A stretch of 64,000 bases of DNA. Source: Clostridiales bacterium. Lineage in GTDB: Bacteria; Bacillota; Clostridia; Saccharofermentanales; Saccharofermentanaceae. The position numbers were made by a program, and so were the translations under genes. The DNA is taken from assembly GCA_017529925.1 (NCBI GenBank), contig JAFXMZ010000022.1:124001-188000 (forward strand), in the 5' to 3' direction. Each line of letters starts with the position of its first letter. Position 1 is the first letter of the stretch. Of the stretch, positions 37,050 to 46,430 are shown piece after piece. The notes under the pieces are model-generated. The model saw nothing but the letters and a program-made list of their open reading frames with translations, had not been told where the DNA came from and did no database searches.

Positions 37050-37535
37050 ATGTGCAGTAAACAGTTATTGGAACGGTTAAAGTGCTTAAGCTCGGATCTT
37101 ACCGATACCGAGGAAACAACTAAGAACCTGATGAGCTATACCGATATTGTCTCAAAAGACAGGATGTCGTTCCTGGAGAATGAGTACTTCAGTATGTGCT
37201 CTCCGGTAGGAAGCTCGGGGCTTGAGCCAAAGGTAATGTCTGACGGGGATATGTGCAAGGTAATGACGGATCTGTCTTTCGGATATGACGAATATCTTAA
37301 GAGGATGGAGGAGATGACTAAAGGGAGGATGAACAGGCGTCTCGAGGCGTTAAAGCTCCTCAAGGGCATAATCTCCCTTCCTTCACCTTATTCCGAGATA
37401 CTCTATCTTAAGTATTTCAAGAACCTGACCAATGCACAGCTCCGTGAAACGATGTTCTTCAGCAGGACGACTTTCTACAGAAAACTCGATGAAGCATATG
37501 AAAGGCTCGAGAAAAGCATTGATTTTGCCATATAA
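37050..37535 (+). CDS. sigma-region-4-like regulator, phage ArpU/DUF1492-like
   Basis: 161 residues. The N-terminal two thirds are predicted helical (possible coiled coil near 85-110). The last 50 residues, PYSEILYLKYFKNLTNAQL then SRTTFYRKLDEAYERLE, read as a helix-turn-helix like sigma factor region 4. This arrangement is seen in phage late-gene regulators of the ArpU/DUF1492 type, and the assignment is tentative. It is divergent from lexA with an SOS operator between them. GAAAGGA lies 8-14 bases before ATG 37050. No other phage gene is near. Confidence 0.65.
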   Translation: MCSKQLLERLKCLSSDLTDTEETTKNLMSYTDIVSKDRMSFLENEYFSMCSPVGSSGLEPKVMSDGDMCKVMTDLSFGYDEYLKRMEEMTKGRMNRRLEALKLLKGIISLPSPYSEILYLKYFKNLTNAQLRETMFFSRTTFYRKLDEAYERLEKSIDFAI

Positions 37536-37559
37536 TGAAAAAAGGTTATAATCCTTATT
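37525..37559 (+). promoter_or_regulatory. promoter of 142-residue membrane protein, probable leaderless start
   Basis: TTGCCA (37525-37530), 16 bases, TATAAT (37547-37552), seven bases, ATG 37560. The -35 overlaps the end of the upstream gene. There is no Shine-Dalgarno. Confidence 0.6.
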
Positions 37560-37988
37560 ATGAGTGATAAAGCAAAGAACAATCCTTTTATCAGATTCCG
37601 TGACTTCATTGCAGGCGTATGCATGTCGGTCTTCAGGACGACTGTGAGATATTTTAAGAATATACCCCACAGGATAAAGTTCTTTGTGAAGAAAAAGATA
37701 AATGAATATAAGAGAAAGCCTAAGAGGAAGGATATAAACAGGGTCTATGTCCTCGTTGGCTATACATCCAGAAAGAATGTGGATGCGAGATATAATGCCG
37801 AGCGTTATATGATGATCCTTAGGAGGGGCCTTCTTATACTGATACTGGTCCTTCTGCTGTTCATCAGCCTCAATAAGATCCTTCCCATGATCAACTCCGA
37901 ACAGTATGAGACGATGTTCGGGATCGGTTCCGTCGATAAGCTGACGGAAGAGGATCCTTTTGAGAACAGCGGTACTTCCGGAAAATGA
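37560..37988 (+). CDS. small basic single-pass membrane protein
   Basis: 142 residues, not recognised. The first 95 residues are strongly basic (runs such as FFVKKKINEYKRKPKRKD) and cytoplasmic by the positive-inside rule. One membrane segment (about 90-110, RGLLILILVLLLFISL) follows, and an acidic tail of about 30 residues is outside. A partner or scaffold role is possible, but no function can be read. The -10 lies 7 bases before the ATG and there is no ribosome binding site. Confidence 0.7.
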   Translation: MSDKAKNNPFIRFRDFIAGVCMSVFRTTVRYFKNIPHRIKFFVKKKINEYKRKPKRKDINRVYVLVGYTSRKNVDARYNAERYMMILRRGLLILILVLLLFISLNKILPMINSEQYETMFGIGSVDKLTEEDPFENSGTSGK

Positions 37989-38055
37989 TCCCGGCGCCAT
38001 AATATCCGAAAAGAATAGAAAATACCCCTTATTTTGAATTTTCGAAAATAAAATA

Positions 38056-38084
38056 TTGCACGAAAGATGCAGTTGTTATATTAT
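38056..38084 (+). promoter_or_regulatory. gdhA promoter
   Basis: TTGCAC (38056-38061), 17 bases, TATTAT (38079-38084), within an AT-rich stretch. A leader of about 58 bases includes a short stem (AGTCTC/GAGACT, 38107-38132) and AGAAAGG before ATG 38150. Confidence 0.65.
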
Positions 38085-38134
38085 TTTCGTAGTTTTTGAA
38101 ATTTTAAGTCTCTCAACTTGCAAAACGAGACTAA

Positions 38135-39502
<1,368 letters not shown>

Positions 39503-39537
39503 TCAGTACCTGAAATACATCTTGATCAAAAAAGACT

Positions 39538-39570
39538 CGGGGCACTCAGACAATGAGTGCCCCGTTTATT
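39538..39570 (+). terminator. gdhA terminator
   Basis: An 11-bp perfect stem (39538-39548 with 39554-39564), loop GACAA, then TTTATT. Confidence 0.88.
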
Positions 39571-39584
39571 ATCCGAATAATACT

Positions 39585-39625
39585 TTGCATCCCGGATTGT
39601 TGATCATCGGCAGGAAGGGATGCAA
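39585..39625. other. unexplained hairpin between two terminators
   Basis: A 9-bp perfect inverted repeat TTGCATCCC/GGGATGCAA (39585-39593 and 39617-39625) with a 23-base loop that can pair again (CCG/CGG). It is not followed by a T-run. It may be part of the 3' end of either gene or a small RNA. Confidence 0.4.
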
Positions 39626-39655
39626 CAGGATATTCAGAAAATATGACGCATATAA

Positions 39656-39690
39656 AAAGGATGTCCCGGTTCGCGGGACATCCTTTCTTA
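39656..39690. terminator. terminator of the YerB-like lipoprotein gene
   Basis: A 13-bp perfect stem (39656-39668 with 39674-39686), loop GTTCG. On the minus strand it ends in TTTTTATA, so it mainly serves the gene ending at 39716. Confidence 0.85.
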
Positions 39691-39715
39691 AGCCGATGTT
39701 GTTCAGTCTATCGTA

Positions 39716-40885
39716 TCATCCTTCGATAGTTGTCTTCTCATAGCAGTCATCGTCTACGATACAGATGACGCTCTTACCTCTGTTAACCTCGATCTCCTTG
39801 CCGTTCTCGTCATAGATCTTGAGGGGATCGTTAGGCTGCATCTTCTCCCAGAAGATCGGGATGATCTTTCCTTCGGATGCATAATAACCGTTTCTGACAA
39901 ATCCTGTATTCTCGAACTCAAAGTGAACATCGATAGTCTTGTCTGCAGTTCCGGGAGCGTGGCTTACGGAATTGGCGTAGATTACGATGACATTCTCGAA
40001 AGCAACGGGCTCATCTGTCATCTCATCGATATGGGGAACGCCGTATTCGGATTTCTCATAAAGGCCTGTCTGCTCGTTGTACTCAAAGAGAGAGTCATCA
40101 TTTGTTGTCGAGAAATAGACATTGATGGACTTACAGGGCTGACCCTTGGCGATGTCTGCGGACTTTCCGGGTACGAAGTTGAAGAGAAGGGGAACCTCAT
40201 CCTCATACTGTACGCCGAGATCCTCGATCGCACTGAGTACATGCTCGGAATCTGTAAGAACGTTATCCCATCCGTTACGCCTTGAGTAGGAGGGAAGGGA
40301 GTTGTTTCTCCACATATACTGTGAATGGTCATTAATGTCGATGTGTGTGATACCGTAAGCAGAGGTGTGCTCGGGAACTCGTGCATTCCTGCCGCAGGAG
40401 ATGAATATGGCATTCATTCCGGCCATCAGGTCTGTAGCAACGATACGTGCACTTCTGACAGAACCGATCTCAGGGATCTTCTTGGCATCTGCAAAGACAC
40501 AGAGGAGTCTTGTCTGTCCGCCTTCCGTCTCGTATTCACAGATAACGTCAGCTTCGTTGATGCCTCTCTGGGGACATGCATTATATGCATTTCCGACGGC
40601 GATTCCGACAGGTCTCTTGCCTTCATTCTCAGGATCCATATCCTGAACGCCGGTAAGAGGGTTCAGGGCATTAGGGTTGTTGGGATCGATAAGAGGATTA
40701 TCGGATGTTGCCTCCGTTTTCTTTGTGGTAGTAGTTGTTGTCTTCTCCGTTGTAGTCTCTGTAACGGATTCTGTGGCCTTCTCGGTGGAAGTTGCCCATG
40801 TTTCCTCAGGTGCCTTGTTACAGGCCATAAGGCTGAAAGCTAAAGCCATGAATAAGACTGTTGCAGTTATCTTTCGTGTCTTCAT
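39716..40885 (-). CDS. DUF3048 (YerB-like) lipoprotein
   Basis: 389 residues. The lipoprotein signal is MKTRKITATVLFMALAF followed by lipobox LMAC (Cys22). A Thr/Glu-rich linker (about 30-65) leads to the DUF3048 domain, recognisable by RPVGIAVGNAYNACPQRGINEADVICEYETEGG (N-terminal block, key residues Pro, Gly, Asp) and GSVRSARIVATDLMAGMNAIFISCG. The function of YerB-like lipoproteins is unknown. ATG 40885 has AAGGAG 7-12 bases upstream. It is divergent from the LCP gene. Confidence 0.88.
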   Translation of the reverse strand: MKTRKITATVLFMALAFSLMACNKAPEETWATSTEKATESVTETTTEKTTTTTTKKTEATSDNPLIDPNNPNALNPLTGVQDMDPENEGKRPVGIAVGNAYNACPQRGINEADVICEYETEGGQTRLLCVFADAKKIPEIGSVRSARIVATDLMAGMNAIFISCGRNARVPEHTSAYGITHIDINDHSQYMWRNNSLPSYSRRNGWDNVLTDSEHVLSAIEDLGVQYEDEVPLLFNFVPGKSADIAKGQPCKSINVYFSTTNDDSLFEYNEQTGLYEKSEYGVPHIDEMTDEPVAFENVIVIYANSVSHAPGTADKTIDVHFEFENTGFVRNGYYASEGKIIPIFWEKMQPNDPLKIYDENGKEIEVNRGKSVICIVDDDCYEKTTIEG

Positions 40886-40986
40886 CTCTTTCTCCTTTTC
40901 TGGTTTTTGTGCGGTTTAACCCGTATATGGAAAATTATAGCATTAAAATCTATGTGAACAGTCAATGCGTGAGCATTGTAACCATT

Positions 40987-41022
40987 TTGTATTTTTTATG
41001 CCGTTGCTATATAATGTTTGGC
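40987..41022 (+). promoter_or_regulatory. LCP gene promoter, probable leaderless start
   Basis: TTGTAT (40987-40992), 17 bases, TATAAT (41010-41015), seven bases, ATG 41023. No ribosome binding site. The in-frame ATG at 41014 is inside the -10 box and would not be transcribed. Confidence 0.6.
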
Positions 41023-42105
41023 ATGAGTTATACGGAATTTAATAATAATTATACAGAAATCCCTTACTATCAGGAGATGCCTGCACATGTACCGGTGCAG
41101 GATCCCGGTGTTGAAAGACCCGTCAGAAGGAAGAAAAAGAAGAAGCATCTCTTCCTCAAGTTCATACTTATCCTCCTTCTGGTCATCATCCTCATAGCAG
41201 GCGGTCTCTTCCTTTATCTGCTCCATCTCGTGAGCAAAATGAACGTAGGCAACAAGGACGGTCATACTGTCGTCTATATCAGTGATGATTATCCCATTCA
41301 GGAGGTCGAGCAGAAGGATCCGGAAGTCAGGAATATCCTTATCTTCGGTGTTGATGCGAGAGGTCCTGAGGATTATGCCGACTGCAGATCCGATGCGATG
41401 ATCATAATGACTATCGATAAGAGGAATCATGTTATCAAGCTGACATCGCTTATGAGGGATACAGGAGTCGATATCTACGGTAACGGACATCTTGATAAGC
41501 TTACGCATGCATACAGATACGGCGGCGTAGGTCTTCTCATGGATACTATCAACCGCAATTTCGATATGGATATCGACGAGTTCTTTATGTTCGATTTCCA
41601 AAGTGCGGCCAATCTCGTGGATATCGCGGGAGGAGTTACGATCAATGTCGATCCTTCAGAGGTCTCCTATGCAAACAACAGCATAAATGAGCAGAATGCG
41701 GTATACGGATCATCTGCTCCGCTGATATCTGAAGGCGGAGAGCAGACCCTGTCGGGAGTTCAGGCGATCTCCTGGGCGAGGATCAGAAAGCTCGACTCCG
41801 ATTTCGTAAGGACTTCGAGACAGAGGACGCTTATAACGGCCCTCATCACGAAGGTCAATGAGATGAATGTCTTTAAGAAATTCTCATTCTTCCAGGATTC
41901 GGTAGGATGCTTTGAGACAAACATAGAGTCCATGGACATGATCTGGCTTGCGATAAGCGTCATAATGAATTCCGGCAGTGACGAGGGAATGGGTGATTAC
42001 CGTGTTCCCGAAGACGGTCTTTACCGCGTTCAGGACAATCCCTGGATGATGATCGTCGATATGGAAGAGCAGAGAGCAAGACTTCATGATTATATCTGGG
42101 GCTGA
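41023..42105 (+). CDS. LytR-CpsA-Psr (LCP) family glycopolymer ligase
   Basis: 360 residues from ATG 41023. The open frame extends 54 codons further upstream but through the promoter. A cytoplasmic Tyr/Pro-rich start and the basic run RRKKKKKH are followed by one membrane segment (about 45-66). The LCP domain outside has NILIFGVDARG, RSDAMIIMTIDKRNHVIKLTSLMRDTGV (Arg-Asp lipid phosphate contacts), DKLTHAYRYGG and SWARIRKLDSDFVRTSRQ. The family attaches teichoic acid-type polymers to peptidoglycan. The PP2C-fold gene begins 16 bases downstream. Confidence 0.93.
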   Translation: MSYTEFNNNYTEIPYYQEMPAHVPVQDPGVERPVRRKKKKKHLFLKFILILLLVIILIAGGLFLYLLHLVSKMNVGNKDGHTVVYISDDYPIQEVEQKDPEVRNILIFGVDARGPEDYADCRSDAMIIMTIDKRNHVIKLTSLMRDTGVDIYGNGHLDKLTHAYRYGGVGLLMDTINRNFDMDIDEFFMFDFQSAANLVDIAGGVTINVDPSEVSYANNSINEQNAVYGSSAPLISEGGEQTLSGVQAISWARIRKLDSDFVRTSRQRTLITALITKVNEMNVFKKFSFFQDSVGCFETNIESMDMIWLAISVIMNSGSDEGMGDYRVPEDGLYRVQDNPWMMIVDMEEQRARLHDYIWG

Positions 42106-42121
42106 TTAAGAGGTTAAAAAG

Positions 42122-43903
42122 ATGAGTAAGACAGTATCAACTTGTATCTGCGAGACTAATCAGATACAGAACCAACCGCAGGAGAACGTATTTTTTCACA
42201 CGCTCTACAGGACTCAGGAGGATTACCCGGGTGAGTTCCTGAGGACTGCAAAGTCCACTTCTCCGATCCAGATCTGTGCGGTTTTCTCGTGCATCGGTCC
42301 CGATAACCTCGGAGCCGTTATGAATATCGAGCTCAACAGGCAGCTCGCACATATCGTTGCGGAGGCTCAGAGCCAGCCGGTACTCGATTATGAGAGCTTT
42401 TCGAACAGGGTAGTCAATACTCTCAATGTTGCAGTATGCAAATTCATCGTTGCCAGAGGCGGCACCCCCATAAAAGTATCAATGACGATGATCATCATCG
42501 AAGGTGATACGCTGAGGGTCCTTCATATCGGTAATACCAAGGCTGTACTCATAAGAGACAATAAGATCATGGCTCTTACAGAGGAGCAGACAGTTGCCCA
42601 CAGATATGTTCAGATGGGGGCTATATCGGCAGAAGACGAGAAGACCCACCCCGAGAATATGAACCTTACACAGTATCTCGGCAAGATGCCCCAGGACGGT
42701 GAAGTCGTACCTGATAAGAAGGTCCACCTGAAGCTCAAGGATAAGGATGAGATCTGCCTTATGGGACTCGGTATCTCCAGAGCGATGCCTTCGGGTATGC
42801 GCAATGTGACGCTCGTTAAGGCTATCGATCCTGAAGCCAAGGCAAGGGAACTCATCGGCGCTGCATCGAATTACGGTGTCAAGAGCGGCCTTACCGCCAT
42901 TGTCCTCAGGATCGAATCTACATTCCTTGCCCCCGGTGATGCTGTCATCAATAATAACCCCGGTGAGAACGTAAGGGCTGTATCGGTTCCCGGAAAGCCC
43001 GCGCCCGGTGCAGGGAAGAATACTGATCCTTCCGATACTGTCGTAAACAGGAAGCTTGTAAAGAAGGATCCTTTCGGAGCGGAACTCTTTGACGATTCCG
43101 GAGATAAGACGACTACATTCAACCGCGGTGATCTTCAGGGCCGTAAGCTCCATGATGAGATCCCCGAACTTCAGAAGAAGAATGAAGAGAAGAAAAAGAA
43201 AAAGTGGAATATCCTTATTCCGATAATCCTGTTCTTCTCGTTTGCTCTCGTAGGTTTCGGAGGCACATACGTATTCCTTAGAATGAACGGAATGATGGGC
43301 GGAAAGAGTGTTGCGTCTGAAGTGGCAACAGCACCTTCGATCGAGACGGGAGAGTCGGTATTTGAAGAATATCAGATGTTTGCGGCAACGCTTACGATCG
43401 TTTATCCCGAGCCCGATGAGAACTGTGCTCTCTCCGATATCGTAGAGACCGTTGAGCAGGGTGATTTTCTGACTATCATCGCGGACGACAATAACGATTT
43501 TTATAAGGTAAGGACACAGGCAGGCAATGAGGGTTATGTTATCAAGGCACAGCTCGTAGCAACTGAGCCCGAAGTAACCGAATCCGTTACGCCTACCCCT
43601 ACGCCTTCGCCTTCTCCGACGCCCGTACCCGAGGACCATCACGAGGTTCAGCCTGAGACATCCCAGACGACACAGGCGACAGAGCCTCCTCAAACGGTAG
43701 AGCCTGCGGAGACATCGGCGACGTCAGAAACGTCTGCATCCGATACATCTGAGACTTCGGAATCTTCTGCTGATACATCTGAAACTCCCGCAAGCTCTTC
43801 AGAATCATCGGAGACACCTGCGGATACAACTCCTGCGGCTTCGGATCCTGCGGATACTCCGACATCCGAGCCTGCTCCCGGAGAACAGCAGGAGCAGCAG
43901 TAA
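42122..43903 (+). CDS. membrane-anchored PP2C-fold pseudophosphatase with SH3 domain
   Basis: 593 residues. Residues about 40-265 follow the PPM/PP2C fold, but every metal-binding Asp block is changed: SCIGPDNLGAV for xDGMGG, IGNTKAVLI for GDSRAYL, CLMGLGISR for LCSDGL and SGLTAIVL for DNxTxIVV. It should not be a phosphatase. A basic run precedes one membrane segment (about 362-386). Outside are an SH3b-like domain (about 418-480, LTIVYPEPDENC ... GYVIKAQLV) and a Ser/Thr/Pro/Glu tail of about 110 residues. I infer a cell-wall sensor or scaffold. It probably shares the LCP transcript, and a terminator follows. Confidence 0.75.
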   Translation: MSKTVSTCICETNQIQNQPQENVFFHTLYRTQEDYPGEFLRTAKSTSPIQICAVFSCIGPDNLGAVMNIELNRQLAHIVAEAQSQPVLDYESFSNRVVNTLNVAVCKFIVARGGTPIKVSMTMIIIEGDTLRVLHIGNTKAVLIRDNKIMALTEEQTVAHRYVQMGAISAEDEKTHPENMNLTQYLGKMPQDGEVVPDKKVHLKLKDKDEICLMGLGISRAMPSGMRNVTLVKAIDPEAKARELIGAASNYGVKSGLTAIVLRIESTFLAPGDAVINNNPGENVRAVSVPGKPAPGAGKNTDPSDTVVNRKLVKKDPFGAELFDDSGDKTTTFNRGDLQGRKLHDEIPELQKKNEEKKKKKWNILIPIILFFSFALVGFGGTYVFLRMNGMMGGKSVASEVATAPSIETGESVFEEYQMFAATLTIVYPEPDENCALSDIVETVEQGDFLTIIADDNNDFYKVRTQAGNEGYVIKAQLVATEPEVTESVTPTPTPSPSPTPVPEDHHEVQPETSQTTQATEPPQTVEPAETSATSETSASDTSETSESSADTSETPASSSESSETPADTTPAASDPADTPTSEPAPGEQQEQQ

Positions 43904-43924
43904 AACTTACCGGACAGAATAATA

Positions 43925-43956
43925 AAACGGGCGCCTCATGAGACGCCCGTTTGTTG
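43925..43956. terminator. bidirectional terminator before lysC end
   Basis: AAACGGGCG pairs with CGCCCGTTT (43925-43952) with an inner CTC/GAG and one mismatch. T-rich on one side and A-rich on the other, between convergent genes. Confidence 0.8.
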
Positions 43957-43986
43957 TTTGTAGGATTTAGAGGGAAGATCCCGGTA

Positions 43987-45339
43987 TCAATATCTGAAGA
44001 GCTCCTTGTAGAGGACCCTTACTGCATAATTGCAGTACTCTTCCGCGACACCGAACATCATGGAGATCTCGGATGCGCCCTGGTTAACGATCTTAAGGTT
44101 GATGCCTGCTGAGGAGAGAGCGGAAGCAGCTCTTGCCATGATGCCGACAGAATTGGCCATTGCTTCTCCCACGAGCATGACGATCGCAAGATCCTCCTCG
44201 ATATGAACGCTGTCTACCTTGAGCTCATTCTTGATACGGTTCTTGATGATCTCTTTCTTCTCATCGGTGAAGTATTTCTTCCTGGCGATTATCGTAACCG
44301 AATCGATTCCTGAAGGCATATGCTCGATCGAGATACCTTCCTCTGTGAAGATCTTCAAAAGGTTCATGAGGAATCCGACCTGATGGTTCATGAGATACTT
44401 GTCTACCGTTATCGTCAGGAATCCCTTCTCTCCGGCAATTCCCGTGATGAGGGAATCGTAATGAGTCCTCTTTGAAACGATCTTCGTTCCGGTAGCCTCA
44501 GGATTGTTCGTATTCCTGATATGAACGGGAATGCTTCTCATGTAGACAGGATAGAGCGCCTCCTCGTGGAGTACGGAAAAACCAGCATATGCGAGCTCGC
44601 GCATCTCGTCATAAGTGATCTCCGTGATAGGGAACGGATTCTTGACGAGTGAGGGATTGACTGCATAAACGTTATCAACGTCGGTCCAGTTCTCATAAAT
44701 GTCGGCATTGACCGCACCTGCGAGAATAGAACCCGTTATATCCGAGCCTCCCCTCGAAAAGGTAATGATCTCACCCTTCTTGTTATATCCGTAGAAGCCG
44801 GGGAAGATACACAGCCTCTTCTCATGTGCAAGCTCTTCGAGATTGTCATAGGACTCGCCGAGGATGACAGCCTTGCCCATTGCATCATGATCGAGATAAA
44901 GACCGCACTTGCCGGGATTGCAGTAGACTGCGGGATGACCGATAGAGGTGAGATACTCTGCTACAAGTCTCGCACAGCAGTCCTCACCCATAGCCTTGAC
45001 GGAATCAAGATATTTCACGTCATCATCGTAGGGCGCCGCGGCCGTATCGGAGATAGCCTTCTCGATATCGGGAAGTACAGAGGGGATCGAAAGATCGTCA
45101 GTGATCTCCTTGTATCTTGCGATAACGGCGGAGTATTCGTTCTTATAATCATTTCCGGCAAGCCTTGCTTTTGCAAGAGCGATCAGAAGATCGGTGACCT
45201 TGATGTCATCTGATGATCTTTTTCCGGGAGCAGACACAACAATTATCCTTCTGTCCGGGTCGGACAGGATGATGTCGCAGACTTTCTTGATCTGATATGC
45301 GTTCGCAAGTGATGAACCGCCGAATTTTGCTATCTTCAT
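43987..45339 (-). CDS. lysC: aspartate kinase
   Basis: 450 residues, single-function kinase of the longer type. It phosphorylates aspartate, the first step to lysine, threonine and methionine. KFGGSSLANAYQIKKV begins the protein, and GGSDITGSILAGAV near 203 and NWTDVDNVYAVNP near 222 form the active site. Two ACT domains at the end (about 310-450) allow feedback control by an amino acid. AGGAGATCAC precedes ATG 45339. hom is at 4040. Confidence 0.96.
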   Translation of the reverse strand: MKIAKFGGSSLANAYQIKKVCDIILSDPDRRIIVVSAPGKRSSDDIKVTDLLIALAKARLAGNDYKNEYSAVIARYKEITDDLSIPSVLPDIEKAISDTAAAPYDDDVKYLDSVKAMGEDCCARLVAEYLTSIGHPAVYCNPGKCGLYLDHDAMGKAVILGESYDNLEELAHEKRLCIFPGFYGYNKKGEIITFSRGGSDITGSILAGAVNADIYENWTDVDNVYAVNPSLVKNPFPITEITYDEMRELAYAGFSVLHEEALYPVYMRSIPVHIRNTNNPEATGTKIVSKRTHYDSLITGIAGEKGFLTITVDKYLMNHQVGFLMNLLKIFTEEGISIEHMPSGIDSVTIIARKKYFTDEKKEIIKNRIKNELKVDSVHIEEDLAIVMLVGEAMANSVGIMARAASALSSAGINLKIVNQGASEISMMFGVAEEYCNYAVRVLYKELFRY

Positions 45340-45427
45340 ACTGAAATGTGATCTCCTCTTTTTATTCTTTGCTTATAATAACACATCATGTTTACTTTTG
45401 AAGTTTTTACGTATAAAATTCATGCAA

Positions 45428-45925
45428 ATGAACATCTTCAAGGCAATGAAACCCGATGCGGTATATAAAAAAGTTACAGATATCCCTTTCGAACAGTATG
45501 CTTCGAAGGGTGTTAATTGTGTCCTTTTTGATTTTGATAATACTATAGGACCCGATCATGCGACCGAACCGAATGAGTATTCCTTTGAATGCATAAAGAA
45601 GGCATCCGACCTCGGTATGGAGAGCTGTCTCGTATCAAATGCGAAGTCGGGAAGATCGTCGGGTATCGCAGGGAAGCTCGGGATAAAATGCGTCACATAT
45701 GCCCATAAACCGCGTCCTGACGGAATAAACAGGGCACTCGAACTGATGGGCAGGACGAAGGAGGAAACGATATTCATAGGTGACCAGATATTCACTGATG
45801 TAATGGCCGGAAGGTTTGCCGGAGTACATACGATAATGGTCGAACCCTATGCGAAGAAAGAAGTCTGGTATATCGTCCTCAAGAGGTTTTTCGAGAAGAT
45901 CGTCAGGTTATTCGGAAGATTCTGA
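45428..45925 (+). CDS. YqeG-family HAD phosphatase
   Basis: 165 residues from ATG 45428. TTG 45398 and ATG 45422 are in-frame alternatives, and none has a ribosome binding site. A TAAAAT at 45414-45419 ends 8 bases before 45428, so the message may be leaderless. The HAD nucleophile motif is VLFDFDNTIG, Thr/Ser block LVSNAKSG, and the metal block FIGDQIFTDVMAG. YqeG proteins are HAD subfamily IIIA, and the substrate is commonly unknown. A basic C-terminal amphipathic helix may touch the membrane. Confidence 0.88.
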   Translation: MNIFKAMKPDAVYKKVTDIPFEQYASKGVNCVLFDFDNTIGPDHATEPNEYSFECIKKASDLGMESCLVSNAKSGRSSGIAGKLGIKCVTYAHKPRPDGINRALELMGRTKEETIFIGDQIFTDVMAGRFAGVHTIMVEPYAKKEVWYIVLKRFFEKIVRLFGRF

Positions 45926-45946
45926 TCCTTTATCAGAGGTCATGGC

Positions 45947-46300
45947 ATGCCGAGCATAAAACGCCTTGAAGGTGACAGGGCGGAAGAATATGTCATCGAA
46001 TATCTTACTTCCCGCGGATTCAAGCTTCTGGAGCGTAATTACAGTGTCCATAATGTCGGGGAACTCGATTCCGTTTTCGAGAAGGACGGGGACATATATG
46101 TCGTGGAGGTTAAGCTCCGGAGGTCATTTGATGACTTCTTTCCCGTTGACCGGAAGAAACTCATGAAGATAAGAAAGACAGCAAAAATATTTGTGCTTTC
46201 GAAAGGGCTTTACGACAGGAATGTTATCTATTTGGCAGGTTTAGTAACCCATAACGGAAACGGTTTGATACAAAATGTAGAATTTGTTCCTCTGGAATGA
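45947..46300 (+). CDS. YraN / UPF0102 family nuclease-like protein
   Basis: 117 residues, full length for the family. It has the restriction-nuclease-like core: GDRAEEYVIEYLTSRGFKLLERNY, the acidic residues in ELDSVFEKDGDIYVVEVKLR (Glu and E-x-K), and the hydrophobic C-terminal strand NVEFVPLE. The cellular role of YraN is not settled. It follows YqeG by 21 bases with AGAGG upstream of ATG 45947. Confidence 0.9.
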   Translation: MPSIKRLEGDRAEEYVIEYLTSRGFKLLERNYSVHNVGELDSVFEKDGDIYVVEVKLRRSFDDFFPVDRKKLMKIRKTAKIFVLSKGLYDRNVIYLAGLVTHNGNGLIQNVEFVPLE

Positions 46301-46430
46301 ATTATTATTGCTTTGAACTTGCATTATTAATATAATGCTTAAGGCTTTTGGATTGATAACCAGAAGAAAATTGCAAGTTTATATCATCAAAAAATTCATA
46401 AACACACCGAAAGAGAGAACGGAGGGCATC

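Noticed and set aside
40861..41022. Upstream extension of the LCP protein
   Set aside because: The extra 54 codons run through the promoter and opposite the start of the lipoprotein gene, and encode an unlikely N-terminus with no ribosome binding site.
42479..43693. 404-codon antisense frame opposite the pseudophosphatase gene
   Set aside because: The basic runs come from the complement of the Ser/Thr-rich tail codons. No domain is visible.
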